From positions 1 to 24,101 of the IMG/VR virus record IMGVR_UViG_3300033149_001486: a DNA stretch of 24,101 nt; one strand, given 5' to 3'. The DNA comes from a virus. Below are positions 6,001 through 12,287 of this stretch, in pieces (positions within the stretch are counted from its first letter, which is position 1; every line of letters starts with the position of its first letter). Below the pieces are notes generated by a model, which was not told where the DNA came from, did no database searches, and worked only from the letters and a program-made list of their open reading frames with translations. The translations under genes and the position numbers were made by a program.

Positions 6001-6272
6001 CCTACATCACTACTAAAGAATGGAGAGCGAAGCACCCGGAGAAATGGAACGAACAGAAAAGAAGGTACTACAAGCAGTTTCAAAACGCCAAGAACAAAGG
6101 AAAAAGGTGGACAAAAGACGAGCTAGACATGATTCTGTTCTTTAATTTCTCCGACAGGGAGCTTTTTCACAAGCTCGGCAGAAGCGTCGGGGCTATACAA
6201 GTTAAAAGAAGTAAAGCCTTCAAGGAGTTAGCCCTGGAAGCGGAGAAAGCTGCTTTCAGGAGGAGCAGTTAA
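5997..6272 (+). CDS. Myb/SANT-like helix-turn-helix protein (putative)
   Basis: A 91-aa protein with an ATGA overlap to its upstream neighbour. The N terminus is basic and aromatic (WNEQKRRYYKQFQNAKNKG). Residues 38-75 read RWTKDELDMILFFNFSDREL followed by HKLGRSVGAIQVKRSK. This matches the phage/plasmid helix-turn-helix pattern W(T)..E...il....sD.ela..LgRs..Ai..rr, like small SANT/Myb-type domains found alone or beside HNH nucleases. It is likely DNA-binding; the target is unknown. Confidence 0.72.
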   Translation: MTYITTKEWRAKHPEKWNEQKRRYYKQFQNAKNKGKRWTKDELDMILFFNFSDRELFHKLGRSVGAIQVKRSKAFKELALEAEKAAFRRSS

Positions 6273-6380
6273 AACCGTTGGAGTAGAGGCTGAGCAAATA
6301 TGAGCATGGAGATAAGTTATAACTGAAAACGAGTTGAAGAACCAAGGCATTCCATATACAGTAAGAAAAGAGGTGATTAG

Positions 6381-6554
6381 ATGATCCTAACAAATAAACA
6401 AGCACACCTGTTACTCTACATTTTACAGGACTCTTTAAAGATGAATGTGCAGGGGTATTTATCCATATCTTATGATAAGAGATACAAACTTCTAGTGGAA
6501 ATACTGGAACAGCAAGATGATACGCCCATTCAGATGCTTGAGGAGAGGAGGTGA
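6381..6554 (+). CDS. 57-aa helical protein
   Basis: An ATG preceded by AGAGGTGAT opens a 57-aa frame (MILTNKQAHLLLYILQDSLK...) that ends 4 nt before the next start. It looks like a helical hairpin with Leu/Ile spacing and a KRYKLLVEILEQQ second helix. The coding DNA is markedly AT-rich. The 108 nt upstream (6273-6380) hold no frame with a start codon and binding site, only a 21-codon open run that shares this gene's first bases. Confidence 0.6.
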   Translation: MILTNKQAHLLLYILQDSLKMNVQGYLSISYDKRYKLLVEILEQQDDTPIQMLEERR

Positions 6555-6558
6555 CGAG

Positions 6559-6858
6559 ATGAAACCGACGAACTGGGCTCAACGAGCCGAAGAATGCGAC
6601 CGACGAGCACGTGCTGCTTACCCTGCCATGCTGAAGGCTAAGCAGGAGTACGAGCGTTACTCGAAACTGTGGACTTATTGGTCGAATCGCTCGATCGAGG
6701 CGCAGCGCAGGGTAATCGAGGTCAAGAAAATTCCTGCCAGCGACACGCGAGCGAAGGTTGAGGAGCTTAAAACGAAAATGTACGAGGCGTTCAAGGGTCT
6801 GAACCCGCAACAACAAGCGCGGATTCTGGCGCAGTTGAGGGAAGAAATAACAGTGTAA
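6559..6858 (+). CDS. coiled-coil protein sharing a C-terminal motif with two other proteins
   Basis: A 99-aa protein with a GAGGAGGTGA site before the ATG at 6559. The long helical body (AAYPAMLKAKQEYERYSKLW) ends in YEAFKGLNPQQQARILAQL. This resembles the tails of the proteins at 654 (RFERMTLEEQQAELARL) and 7774 (KFASKSPEEQAAILEEL): aromatic/basic residue, short gap, (E/Q)EQ or QQQ, A.I/L...L. The rest is not similar, so the motif may be a shared docking segment or helix cap. The function is unknown. Confidence 0.7.
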   Translation: MKPTNWAQRAEECDRRARAAYPAMLKAKQEYERYSKLWTYWSNRSIEAQRRVIEVKKIPASDTRAKVEELKTKMYEAFKGLNPQQQARILAQLREEITV

Positions 6859-6869
6859 GGGAGCGAAGC

Positions 6870-7067
6870 ATGACACTCGTCATGAGGATCTTCGTGTTGG
6901 TCGTCCTCCTCCTGCTTGCGCTTTCGAACGTCAAACTGACGTACGAAACACGCAGGTTGGAGAAACGAATAACGGTCCTGGAGAAGGGTTGGACGCACTT
7001 ACTGCGTCGAATGAACGCCCTAGAGTATCCAGAAGTTCTGGGAAGAAGCAAGAATCGAAAAAATTAA
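6870..7067 (+). CDS. small single-pass membrane protein
   Basis: A 65-aa protein with a strongly hydrophobic segment at residues 5-20 (MRIFVLVVLLLLALSN), then a basic amphipathic helix (TYETRRLEKRITVLEKGW). This arrangement, an N-terminal anchor with a short coiled coil, fits a small inner-membrane protein with its C terminus exposed. It could be spanin-like, but no lysis genes are adjacent. The binding site is GGGAG. The function is unknown. Confidence 0.65.
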   Translation: MTLVMRIFVLVVLLLLALSNVKLTYETRRLEKRITVLEKGWTHLLRRMNALEYPEVLGRSKNRKN

Positions 7068-7086
7068 CAAGAAAGGAGGCAACGAA

Positions 7087-7317
7087 ATGCTAAAGGAACT
7101 ACACAAAACTGCCGGAGCGATGAAAGAGCTGGAGAAACTGTCGAAGGGCAAATGCTACAGCGTCGCTTACGACGCCATCCAGTACACCACTGGACAGCTG
7201 ATGATCACGTGTGGTGTGTACGTTGAGGACTGCGGCTATTTCACAGCGGCGACCTGGAAGGAAGCCCTGAAAAAGTTGAAGAAGCAAGCTTCGGAACTGT
7301 CCGAGCGACAAAAATGA
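7087..7317 (+). CDS. unknown 76-aa protein
   Basis: A protein from the ATG behind AAAGGAGG. It has a lysine-rich helical N terminus (KELHKTAGAMKELEKLSKGK), a central beta-like segment with three Cys (GKCYSV, LMITCGVYVEDCGYF) and a helical tail (TWKEALKKLKKQASEL). The Cys spacing does not form a standard zinc motif. It overlaps the next gene by an ATGA. No family was recognised. Confidence 0.7.
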   Translation: MLKELHKTAGAMKELEKLSKGKCYSVAYDAIQYTTGQLMITCGVYVEDCGYFTAATWKEALKKLKKQASELSERQK

Positions 7318-7526
7318 AAAAGATTCTTTTTCGCATCGACATAAATTGGTTCGGCGACACGCATAGGTTTTATCGCTACGCTCGTAGCAAAAGCCGCGCT
7401 CTGGATCTCGGCGTTAGGGCTCTGGCGCGAGAAGTTGGACGTTCGTACAACAACGTGTCGGCCTACGTTCACGATGGGCACGATCGTTACCTAGTTCAAA
7501 AGGAACCGAACGCGCCGGACGCGTAG
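7314..7526 (+). CDS. small basic protein, last gene of the small-gene run
   Basis: A 70-aa protein (MKKILFRIDINWFGDTHRFY...) with an ATGA overlap. An initial strand is followed by a basic helix (ARSKSRALDLGVRALAREVG) and a segment rich in Tyr, His and Asp (SAYVHDGHDRYLV). No family was recognised. It closes the run that began at 2338. After it come 247 bases without a conventional gene, holding a promoter, leader signals and a palindrome. Confidence 0.65.
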   Translation: MKKILFRIDINWFGDTHRFYRYARSKSRALDLGVRALAREVGRSYNNVSAYVHDGHDRYLVQKEPNAPDA

Positions 7527-7574
7527 CGCCCGAACTGAATTTGCAACCGTGGTGTAATTGTGGTTATTTGTAAA

Positions 7575-7603
7575 TTGACAACGTAGAACCTCTGTGTTAA
7601 AAT
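7575..7603 (+). promoter_or_regulatory. strong sigma-70 promoter
   Basis: TTGACA (7575-7580), a 17-bp spacer and TAAAAT (7598-7603), one base from consensus. It drives the gene at 7774 through a leader of about 165 nt with a mini-ORF, the dispersed palindrome and another hairpin. TGTAATTGTGG just upstream (7553-7563) also occurs at 1148-1158, next to the 23-bp inverted repeat. Confidence 0.85.
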
Positions 7604-7637
7604 GCCCGCAATTACAATGAGTTAAACCACTAACCTT

Positions 7638-7695
7638 AAAAGGAGGCTATCATGTGCTAATCATCCATCTTATCCGAACTTTGTTCAAAAATTGA
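7638..7695 (+). promoter_or_regulatory. leader with perfect ribosome binding site and mini-ORF
   Basis: AAAAGGAGG (7638-7646) is followed 5 nt later by ATG-TGC-TAA (7652-7660), a two-codon reading frame. The overlapping GTG at 7654 uses the same site with 7-nt spacing and opens a 13-codon frame (GTG then LIIHLIRTLFKN) whose TGA (7693-7695) falls inside the palindrome at 7678. Either could act as a regulatory leader or minigene: a ribosome here would sit on the palindrome. A remnant of a deleted gene start is the plain alternative. Confidence 0.45.
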
Positions 7696-7702
7696 ACAAA
7701 GT
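7678..7702. repeat. dispersed palindrome, copy 4 (perfect arms)
   Basis: ACTTTGTTCAA-AAA-TTGAACAAAGT has perfect 11-bp arms, the most regular copy in the window. It lies about 70 nt into the transcript from the 7575 promoter, upstream of the gene at 7774. No T-run follows. Confidence 0.85.
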
Positions 7703-7718
7703 AAGCAAGTCAAGGTTC

Positions 7719-7733
7719 GAGACCAAAGGTCTC
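7719..7733 (+). repeat. GAGACC-AAA-GGTCTC leader hairpin
   Basis: Six-base arms and a 3-nt loop, placed between the palindrome and the start at 7774. It is another 3-nt-loop hairpin in a leader; the 5' leader of the paralogous gene at 654 also carries one. Confidence 0.5.
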
Positions 7734-7773
7734 AAAACTAAACCAACCAAACCAACTTAACAAGGAGAACAAA

Positions 7774-8130
7774 ATGTCTGAAGTAGAAATCACTGCAAGA
7801 GTCAAGGTCGGCGACGACCTCCGTGAAGCTACAATTTTTAAGGACTTGGGCGACGACTGCCCGGACGCTATTGACAAGTTCGGCGACACAGTAGTTTTCA
7901 CTAACTATCGTGCCAGTGCAAAAATCACTGCGCAGAGCGCGATACGAAGGTACCTAAAGGCAGGGAAATCGCCTGAAGAAATCGTCAAGCTTATGGAAGC
8001 TTGGAAGCCTGGTGTTGCCATCGAGCGGATCAGCGATCCTGTCGCTGCCTTCAAGGCAAAGTTTGCTTCCAAATCTCCCGAGGAACAAGCAGCAATCCTC
8101 GAAGAGCTCAAGGCAAGCTTGGCTGCCTAA
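7774..8130 (+). CDS. unknown protein, paralogue of the protein at 654-1031
   Basis: A 118-aa protein from the ATG after AAGGAGAAC. The N-terminal half looks beta-rich (VEITARVKVGDDLREATIF) and the middle helical (SAKITAQSAIRRYLKAGKSP). It ends in a tail (DPVAAFKAKFASKSPEEQA, then AILEELKA) clearly homologous to the tail of the first gene. The two align over most of the helical half. It has its own strong promoter and a textbook terminator, so it is expressed as a single gene just before the replication module. An abundant small protein, perhaps DNA-binding or structural, would fit; no family was recognised. Confidence 0.85.
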   Translation: MSEVEITARVKVGDDLREATIFKDLGDDCPDAIDKFGDTVVFTNYRASAKITAQSAIRRYLKAGKSPEEIVKLMEAWKPGVAIERISDPVAAFKAKFASKSPEEQAAILEELKASLAA

Positions 8131-8138
8131 TCAGGAAT

Positions 8139-8165
8139 GGGAGCACTTACACGGTGCTCCCTTTT
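8139..8165 (+). terminator. intrinsic terminator
   Basis: GGGAGCAC-(7 nt)-GTGCTCCC followed immediately by TTTT, nine bases after the stop codon. It is the clearest rho-independent terminator in the window. Since no promoter is visible between it and the ligase gene, downstream genes probably depend on read-through or antitermination. Confidence 0.88.
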
Positions 8166-8207
8166 CGAATACCCAAATTACCACAACTTATCACAAGGAG
8201 AATAAGG

Positions 8208-9062
8208 ATGTCAAGCACAAGAACGGAGTGGCGACGGTGGCGTGGGATAATGAAGTGTTATCCATTCGAGCAGAAACGCCTCGACAAGTGGAAGCCGCCG
8301 TACTTTGTCCAACCGAAACTGGATGGCGAGCGCTGCCGAGCTGTTCCGATCGCTGGTGCTGGTACTATGGTGCTGCTGTCCAGCGAGGAGAACGTAATCC
8401 ACTCGGTTCCTCACATCGTCGAGGCCGTCAACAAGCTGTTCACTAACCACGAGCTGGACGGCGAGCTTTATTGCCCTGGCATGCCGTTCGAGGAAATTCA
8501 CTCTCGCGTTGGACGCACCACTAACCTGCATCCAGACCACACGTCGATCGAGTTCCACATCTTCGACGTAATCGATTCCGATCCGCAATTCAAACGCTTG
8601 CACACGTTGTACGATCTCGTCGGAATCGCTCCACCACTGCGTCTCGTTCCGACCACTATTTGTTGGTCGTTCGACGAGGTCATACGAGCATACGACCAAT
8701 TGATTGCGCAAGGTTACGAAGGAATGATCGTGCGTCACGTCGATTGCCCTTACGTGCGCAAGCGCTCCACCCAGATCATGAAATTCAAGCCCAAAAAAGA
8801 AGACGTCTACAAAATCGTCGGGTGGAAGGAAGAAGTCACGGTGGACGGAGTCCCCAAAGGCACTCTCGGAGCTCTTACCTGCGCGTCAGGCGACGGTGAG
8901 GAAACGTTCGACGTCGGCACGGGGTTCACGCGTGAGACTCGACAAACCCTGTGGGCTGTCAGGGAGGACTTGATTGGGAAGAACGTCACGGTTCAATACC
9001 AGCATCTTACTTCGGGAAAGCACGTCCCGAGGTTTCCTGTGTTCGTGGAGGTAACGCCATGA
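8208..9062 (+). CDS. ATP-dependent DNA ligase
   Basis: A 284-aa enzyme that seals nicks in duplex DNA through an adenylated lysine. The ordered nucleotidyltransferase motifs are visible: motif I QPKLDGER with catalytic Lys37, motif III ELDGE (82-86), motif IV EGMIVR (171-176) and motif V MKFKPKK (191-197). From about residue 201 an OB-fold follows, ending FPVFVEV. The length is typical of compact phage ligases with only the adenylation and OB domains. The start at 8208 is 8 nt after AAGGAG; Met15 is a possible alternative. It opens the replication module and is joined to the next gene by an ATGA overlap. It would join Okazaki fragments and repair nicks made by the other enzymes encoded here. 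Confidence 0.95.
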   Translation: MSSTRTEWRRWRGIMKCYPFEQKRLDKWKPPYFVQPKLDGERCRAVPIAGAGTMVLLSSEENVIHSVPHIVEAVNKLFTNHELDGELYCPGMPFEEIHSRVGRTTNLHPDHTSIEFHIFDVIDSDPQFKRLHTLYDLVGIAPPLRLVPTTICWSFDEVIRAYDQLIAQGYEGMIVRHVDCPYVRKRSTQIMKFKPKKEDVYKIVGWKEEVTVDGVPKGTLGALTCASGDGEETFDVGTGFTRETRQTLWAVREDLIGKNVTVQYQHLTSGKHVPRFPVFVEVTP

Positions 9063-9220
9063 GCGCACGCAAGGCTTACGACCGACGCCTGACGCCGTAC
9101 CAGGAGAAACGAATCATCGAACTCAAACGACAGGGACTGAGCACTGGAGTTGTCTCGCAGCGGCTTGGAGTCCCTTCTTGGAGGATCCAATATCTTTTGA
9201 GAAAGGAAAAGAAGAAGTGA
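9059..9220 (+). CDS. small helix-turn-helix protein
   Basis: A 53-aa protein that is essentially one homeodomain-like HTH: TPYQEKRIIELKRQGLSTGV then SQRLGVPSWRIQYLLRK, with the typical helix, G.S...va..lgvs...i..ll pattern. It is basic and so likely DNA-binding. It starts in an ATGA overlap with the ligase and ends in a GTGA overlap with the next gene. It could be a transcription regulator or accessory factor. Confidence 0.78.
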   Translation: MSARKAYDRRLTPYQEKRIIELKRQGLSTGVVSQRLGVPSWRIQYLLRKEKKK

Positions 9221-9570
9221 ACAAGGTTTTCATAGTCAACCGTGGAGGGCACGATCACGCTGACGCAAAGCGATTCGGGCGTCTGGTTTTTCTTTCCGAA
9301 GGCGAGGTCAATCGCTATGCGACGAACGTGATGTATCGCACGTTTGCGGAAAAGCTACGTGACAGCAGTCCAACCGATTACATTCTCATAACTGGATTGA
9401 GCGTGATGTCGTCGTTGGCTTGCTCGATCTTCGGGCGTCTGCACGGCAGGATAAACCTGTTACTTTATCACGGTTCAGGACCGGGCGTCGATGGACACTA
9501 TGTAGAACGCACGGTCATGCTGGACGAACTTTTAACAAAGGAGAACGACAAGTGGACGAACGACAAATGA
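9217..9570 (+). CDS. conserved phage protein (NKVFIVNRGGHDHADA family)
   Basis: A 117-aa protein from the GTG at 9217, which overlaps the previous stop as GTGA. It starts with a strand and a Gly/His motif (KVFIVNRGGHDHADAKRFG), contains DSSPTDYILITGLSVMSSLA and the strand GRINLLLYHGSG. I recall this arrangement as a conserved hypothetical protein of phages. The alternating strands and helices suggest a small alpha/beta fold, possibly nucleotide-binding, but no catalytic motif is certain. An in-frame start at 9178 lacks a binding site. Confidence 0.75.
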   Translation: MNKVFIVNRGGHDHADAKRFGRLVFLSEGEVNRYATNVMYRTFAEKLRDSSPTDYILITGLSVMSSLACSIFGRLHGRINLLLYHGSGPGVDGHYVERTVMLDELLTKENDKWTNDK

Positions 9571-9767
9571 ACGAACAACAAGCGGGCGGAGTGAGCGAAA
9601 TCGTCGAATTGGTTCTTCGTGAGGCACGAACCAGATCGCGCAGAATGCCTTCTGTGACGAGCATCTACTCCGTCCTAATGGACGTGGACAAGGAGATAAT
9701 CAGAATCATGACGCAAATAGGAGAAGAAGAACGAAAGGAGAAGAACGAAAATGTTACAACCAGTTGA
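9552..9767 (+). CDS. small helical protein
   Basis: A 71-aa protein. The GTG at 9552 is preferred because AAAGGAG lies 8 nt upstream; the later in-frame ATG at 9567 forms an ATGA overlap but sits 23 nt from that site. It is charged and helical throughout (SEIVELVLREARTRSRRMPS, VDKEIIRIMTQIGEEERKEK). It overlaps the following gene by 17 nt. The function is unknown. Confidence 0.65.
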   Translation: MDERQMNEQQAGGVSEIVELVLREARTRSRRMPSVTSIYSVLMDVDKEIIRIMTQIGEEERKEKNENVTTS

Positions 9768-9984
9768 CTCCATTCCTGGAGTGAAATCGGCTCCGCCGAG
9801 CGCGTGCAAGTGGTGTGGCGAACCTGCGTTTGCTCATACCGACGAGTGCGGCCGATGTTGGGAGCTTCGCGTTCGCATTCAAGCGGACTTGGAGCTGGCC
9901 GAAGAAATGGTTTGGTTCTTGCGAGCGTGCAAGGACTTGGAAAAGGAACGAGAAGAAGGAAAAAACGAAAGGAGAAAGACATGA
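9751..9984 (+). CDS. small zinc-ribbon-like protein
   Basis: A 77-aa protein from the ATG behind AAAGGAG. Cys19-x2-Cys22 and Cys33-x2-Cys36 (CKWCGEPAFAHTDECGRC) form a likely zinc-binding site, followed by a long charged helix. Such small zinc proteins are common in phage replication regions and may bind DNA or a partner. It ends in an ATGA overlap with the Cas4-like gene. Confidence 0.75.
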   Translation: MLQPVDSIPGVKSAPPSACKWCGEPAFAHTDECGRCWELRVRIQADLELAEEMVWFLRACKDLEKEREEGKNERRKT

Positions 9985-10991
9985 GCGCAGAACAATATCC
10001 AATCCCTTATCATCCAACGTGGGACGTACTTGACCCGAGCAAGTTGAACGACTTCATGACTTGCCCGCGGATGTACTTCTTTGCCCACATGCTTGGGTGG
10101 AGAAGCGAGACGCCTAACAACCACTTGATCTTCGGTCAGGCGTGGCATCTCGCAATGGAGCACTTGCTGCTCCACGGCTATAGTGGTGCAAGTATCCGCG
10201 ACGCGCAGGAGAAACTAACACAACATTACCGCGAGTACTTTCCTGAGGAAACGGACGAGATGTTCGCGCCTAAAACACCTGACCGTGCCATTCTCGCTCT
10301 GGCCGAGTACGCGGTCAAATACGCGAACGACCTCGAAAACTTCGAGGTATTGGACACCGAGATTGCAGGAACTGCGCCGATATCCGACCGCCAAGTGCTG
10401 TACTTCAGAATGGATGACATTCTTAAGCACAAGAAGGGTTATTACTTCTCTGAAGAGCACAAGACAGGGACGTACTTCAACAATCAGTGGACGATGCAAT
10501 GGTCTTTAGGTATGCAGGCCGGAACTTACATCCACGCACTTTATTGTCTTTATCCACAGGAACTCGTTCGTGGCATCGAAATCAATGGGGCGTTCTTCAA
10601 GAAAACCAAAGCGCCGTCGTTCGAGTTCGAACGCGTTCCGGTATGGAAACTTCCGCACCAAATGCGTTCGTGGTATGCAACCGTCCAGTATTGGACTACG
10701 ATGCTCGAGCGAGAAGTCGACGCGTTGTCTCAAGAAACCGACTCCGATCCTGTGATGGACTCGTTCCCGATGAACCCTACTAATTGCAACAAGTACTTTG
10801 GCTGTCCGTTCCACGACTTCTGCTCTGCTTGGCAGAACCCTCTTCAGCACTGTGACGAGCCGCCACTTGGGATGAAGGTTGAGTTCTGGGATCCTCGCGA
10901 CGAACCATCAACGACTAAAATGGAGTTCTCGCCGCTCGACGTAATCGAGCAAATGCTAAAAGACCTGGAGGCAACTAATGGAACAGATTGA
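9981..10991 (+). CDS. PD-(D/E)XK nuclease, Cas4/RecB-like, with Fe-S cysteines
   Basis: A 336-aa nuclease of the Cas4/RecB superfamily. The N terminus has SKLNDFMTCPRMYFF with Cys28. The active-site block is RMDDILKHKKGYYFSEEHKTG, with Asp145/146, Glu159 and Lys161 as the D...(E)xK residues and Glu127 as a likely additional ligand. Near the end lie Cys269, Cys275 and Cys281 in a C-x5-C-x5-C pattern; with Cys28 they are positioned to bind a 4Fe-4S cluster. Its place directly before the Sak4-like ATPase and the ssDNA-binding protein suggests a recombination/end-processing role and not CRISPR, since no cas genes or array are present. All key residues are present. Confidence 0.9.
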   Translation: MSAEQYPIPYHPTWDVLDPSKLNDFMTCPRMYFFAHMLGWRSETPNNHLIFGQAWHLAMEHLLLHGYSGASIRDAQEKLTQHYREYFPEETDEMFAPKTPDRAILALAEYAVKYANDLENFEVLDTEIAGTAPISDRQVLYFRMDDILKHKKGYYFSEEHKTGTYFNNQWTMQWSLGMQAGTYIHALYCLYPQELVRGIEINGAFFKKTKAPSFEFERVPVWKLPHQMRSWYATVQYWTTMLEREVDALSQETDSDPVMDSFPMNPTNCNKYFGCPFHDFCSAWQNPLQHCDEPPLGMKVEFWDPRDEPSTTKMEFSPLDVIEQMLKDLEATNGTD

Positions 10992-11289
10992 AGAAGCAAG
11001 GGCCGAAGCTAAACGCCTGGCCGAATTGTACAAAAACGACCCACGTCAGAAGTCCTTTAACGCACTTGTGCTCGGCGAGCTCGGTACCGGCAAGACGTTC
11101 ATTCTGCGTACTGCACGCAAGCCGGTGTTCATTGACTCGTTCGATCCTGGCGGTACGAAGTGCTTGCGTAAGGAAATTGAACGAGGGGAAGTAATCGTCG
11201 ACAGCAGCTACGAAGCCGAAGATCGGCTCGAGCCTTTCGCCTACCAACAATGGAAGACGAACTTCGAGCGCAGACGCAAAAAGCGATAA
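10978..11289 (+). CDS. Sak4-like RecA/AAA ATPase, N-terminal fragment (disrupted gene)
   Basis: The first 103 residues of a phage single-strand annealing/recombination ATPase (Sak4-like, AAA_24 type). Walker A is GELGTGKT at residues 33-40, followed by KPVFIDSFDPGGTKCLRKEI, typical of the family. At about residue 100 (FERRRKKR) the frame ends; the next part is encoded at -1 from about 11265. The segment that should carry Walker B (hydrophobic strand plus Asp-Ser) is found in neither frame, so roughly 20-25 residues appear to be lost at the join and the change is more than a slip. The start overlaps the nuclease gene by 14 nt with GGAGG ahead. Confidence 0.82.
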   Translation: MEQIEEARAEAKRLAELYKNDPRQKSFNALVLGELGTGKTFILRTARKPVFIDSFDPGGTKCLRKEIERGEVIVDSSYEAEDRLEPFAYQQWKTNFERRRKKR

Positions 11290-11717
11290 TGAATCGAATT
11301 CTCCAAAAGGCAGGCATTGCCGGCAGTGTGCCACGGTTCACGAAGGATTACACGCCGCAGAAGATCGAAATCCTCAACATGCTAAGGTGGTGCTTGGATC
11401 TGCCGTGCGACTTCGTTTTGACTGGTCACCTAGAGCAGTACGAAAACGCCGAGGATAAGACCATTCGTTATCGCTACATGACTACTGGCAAGGGAGCTAT
11501 CATTATTCCAACGTTGTTCGACGAGATCTACATCATGGCGCCCAAGGAAACGAGCGCAGGCGTGAAGTATCGCGTCCTGACCAAGAACACTGGGACTTAC
11601 ACAGCTCGTTCGCGACTGGCCGCCGAGGGGCTGCTTGACACTTACGAGGAACCCGATCTCAAGAACATCTTGAAAAAGGCTGGTATGTCTACTGCAGACA
11701 AACCGCTGTTAACCTAA
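11250..11717 (+). CDS. Sak4-like ATPase, C-terminal fragment (disrupted gene)
   Basis: Continuation of the ATPase in another frame. The genuine homologous sequence begins around KAIMNRILQKAG (about 11280) and includes KDYTPQKIEILNML, the strand CDFVLTGHLEQYEN, KGAIIIPTLFDEIYIM and YRVLTKNTGTYTARSRLAAE. These are the usual second half of the Sak4-like fold. The first dozen residues after 11250 are an out-of-frame reading of the N-terminal half. Neither piece would be active alone because Walker B is missing. An unused AAAGGAGG (11723-11730), with no start codon nearby, lies just after the stop. Confidence 0.75.
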   Translation: MEDELRAQTQKAIMNRILQKAGIAGSVPRFTKDYTPQKIEILNMLRWCLDLPCDFVLTGHLEQYENAEDKTIRYRYMTTGKGAIIIPTLFDEIYIMAPKETSAGVKYRVLTKNTGTYTARSRLAAEGLLDTYEEPDLKNILKKAGMSTADKPLLT

Positions 11718-11777
11718 AGGAGAAAGGAGGCAAACCAAAACTAGACTGACAACTAAACCGAACCACAAAACTAGAGT

Positions 11778-11797
11778 GTTTCGACGGCAGTCGAAAC
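11778..11797 (+). promoter_or_regulatory. leader hairpin before the ssDNA-binding protein gene
   Basis: GTTTCGAC-GGCA-GTCGAAAC, 8-bp arms, lies about 35 nt upstream of the start at 11833 in a 115-nt gap. The gap also contains an orphan AAAGGAGG (11723-11730). The lack of a T-run argues against termination; translational control or RNA processing is possible. Confidence 0.45.
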
Positions 11798-11832
11798 GAA
11801 ACGATTAAACAATTTAGCTTAGGAGAATTTTT

Positions 11833-12228
11833 ATGACTTCACTACTTGACATCGATGTATCGAGCGCCGAGGAGCCTAAAGTCGTTCCCGCAGACGAGGA
11901 ATACAAGCTCCGCATTCTGGACGCCACAATCGATCGCGACAAGAACGACGAGCCTTACCTACTTCCTCGTTTTGAGGTCGTTGACGAGCCGCTAGCCAAG
12001 GACTTCACGAAGTTCCTTCGCCTGCCTCACGACGGTCTGAACGAGAAGCAGCTGGCTCGTGTGCAGTGGAATCTGAAGTTGTTTCTCGAGGCCTTCGACT
12101 TGCCTACCAAAGGTAGATTAGATCCCGAGGACTTAAAAGGTAAAGTTGGTTGGGCGATACTTGGAATCGAGGACAACGAGCAGTACGGTGAGCAGAACTA
12201 CGTCAAGAAGTTCATTGCGCCCAAATAA
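11833..12228 (+). CDS. DUF669-like single-stranded DNA-binding protein (probable)
   Basis: A 131-aa protein beginning MTSLLDIDVSSAEEPKVVPA, then EEYKLRILDATIDRDKNDEP and a beta-rich body. It ends GWAILGIEDNEQYGEQNYVK, a segment typical of phage DUF669-type proteins, which adopt an OB-like fold and accompany Sak4-type ATPases. It would coat single-stranded DNA during replication and recombination. The position directly after the ATPase gene supports this. TAGGAGAA precedes the ATG. It looks complete; the assignment rests on pattern and context. Confidence 0.78.
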   Translation: MTSLLDIDVSSAEEPKVVPADEEYKLRILDATIDRDKNDEPYLLPRFEVVDEPLAKDFTKFLRLPHDGLNEKQLARVQWNLKLFLEAFDLPTKGRLDPEDLKGKVGWAILGIEDNEQYGEQNYVKKFIAPK

Positions 12229-12239
12229 CAACGTGTTGG

Positions 12240-12287
12240 CATAGTGACGAGGAGAAACGACTTCCATCGCGACTCCTTGTCACTATG
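12240..12287 (+). terminator. long hairpin abutting a dispersed palindrome
   Basis: CATAGTGAC-G-AGGAG pairs with CTCCT-T-GTCACTATG across an 18-nt loop, a 15-bp stem with one G-T pair. It starts 12 nt after the stop codon, and its right arm overlaps the left end of the palindrome at 12282. The only U-rich sequence after it is the TTTTT inside that palindrome, so hairpin and palindrome cannot both form fully. This could be a terminator or a switch between alternative structures. Confidence 0.55.

Noticed and set aside
6273-6380. Possible short coding stretch (about 21 codons) before the gene at 6381
   Set aside because: No standard start codon with a binding site. It could be a decayed gene end, but nothing supports it.
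9981-10991. Cas4-like nuclease as a sign of a CRISPR-Cas system
   Set aside because: No repeat-spacer array or other cas gene is present. Cas4/RecB-like nucleases are common in phage recombination modules.
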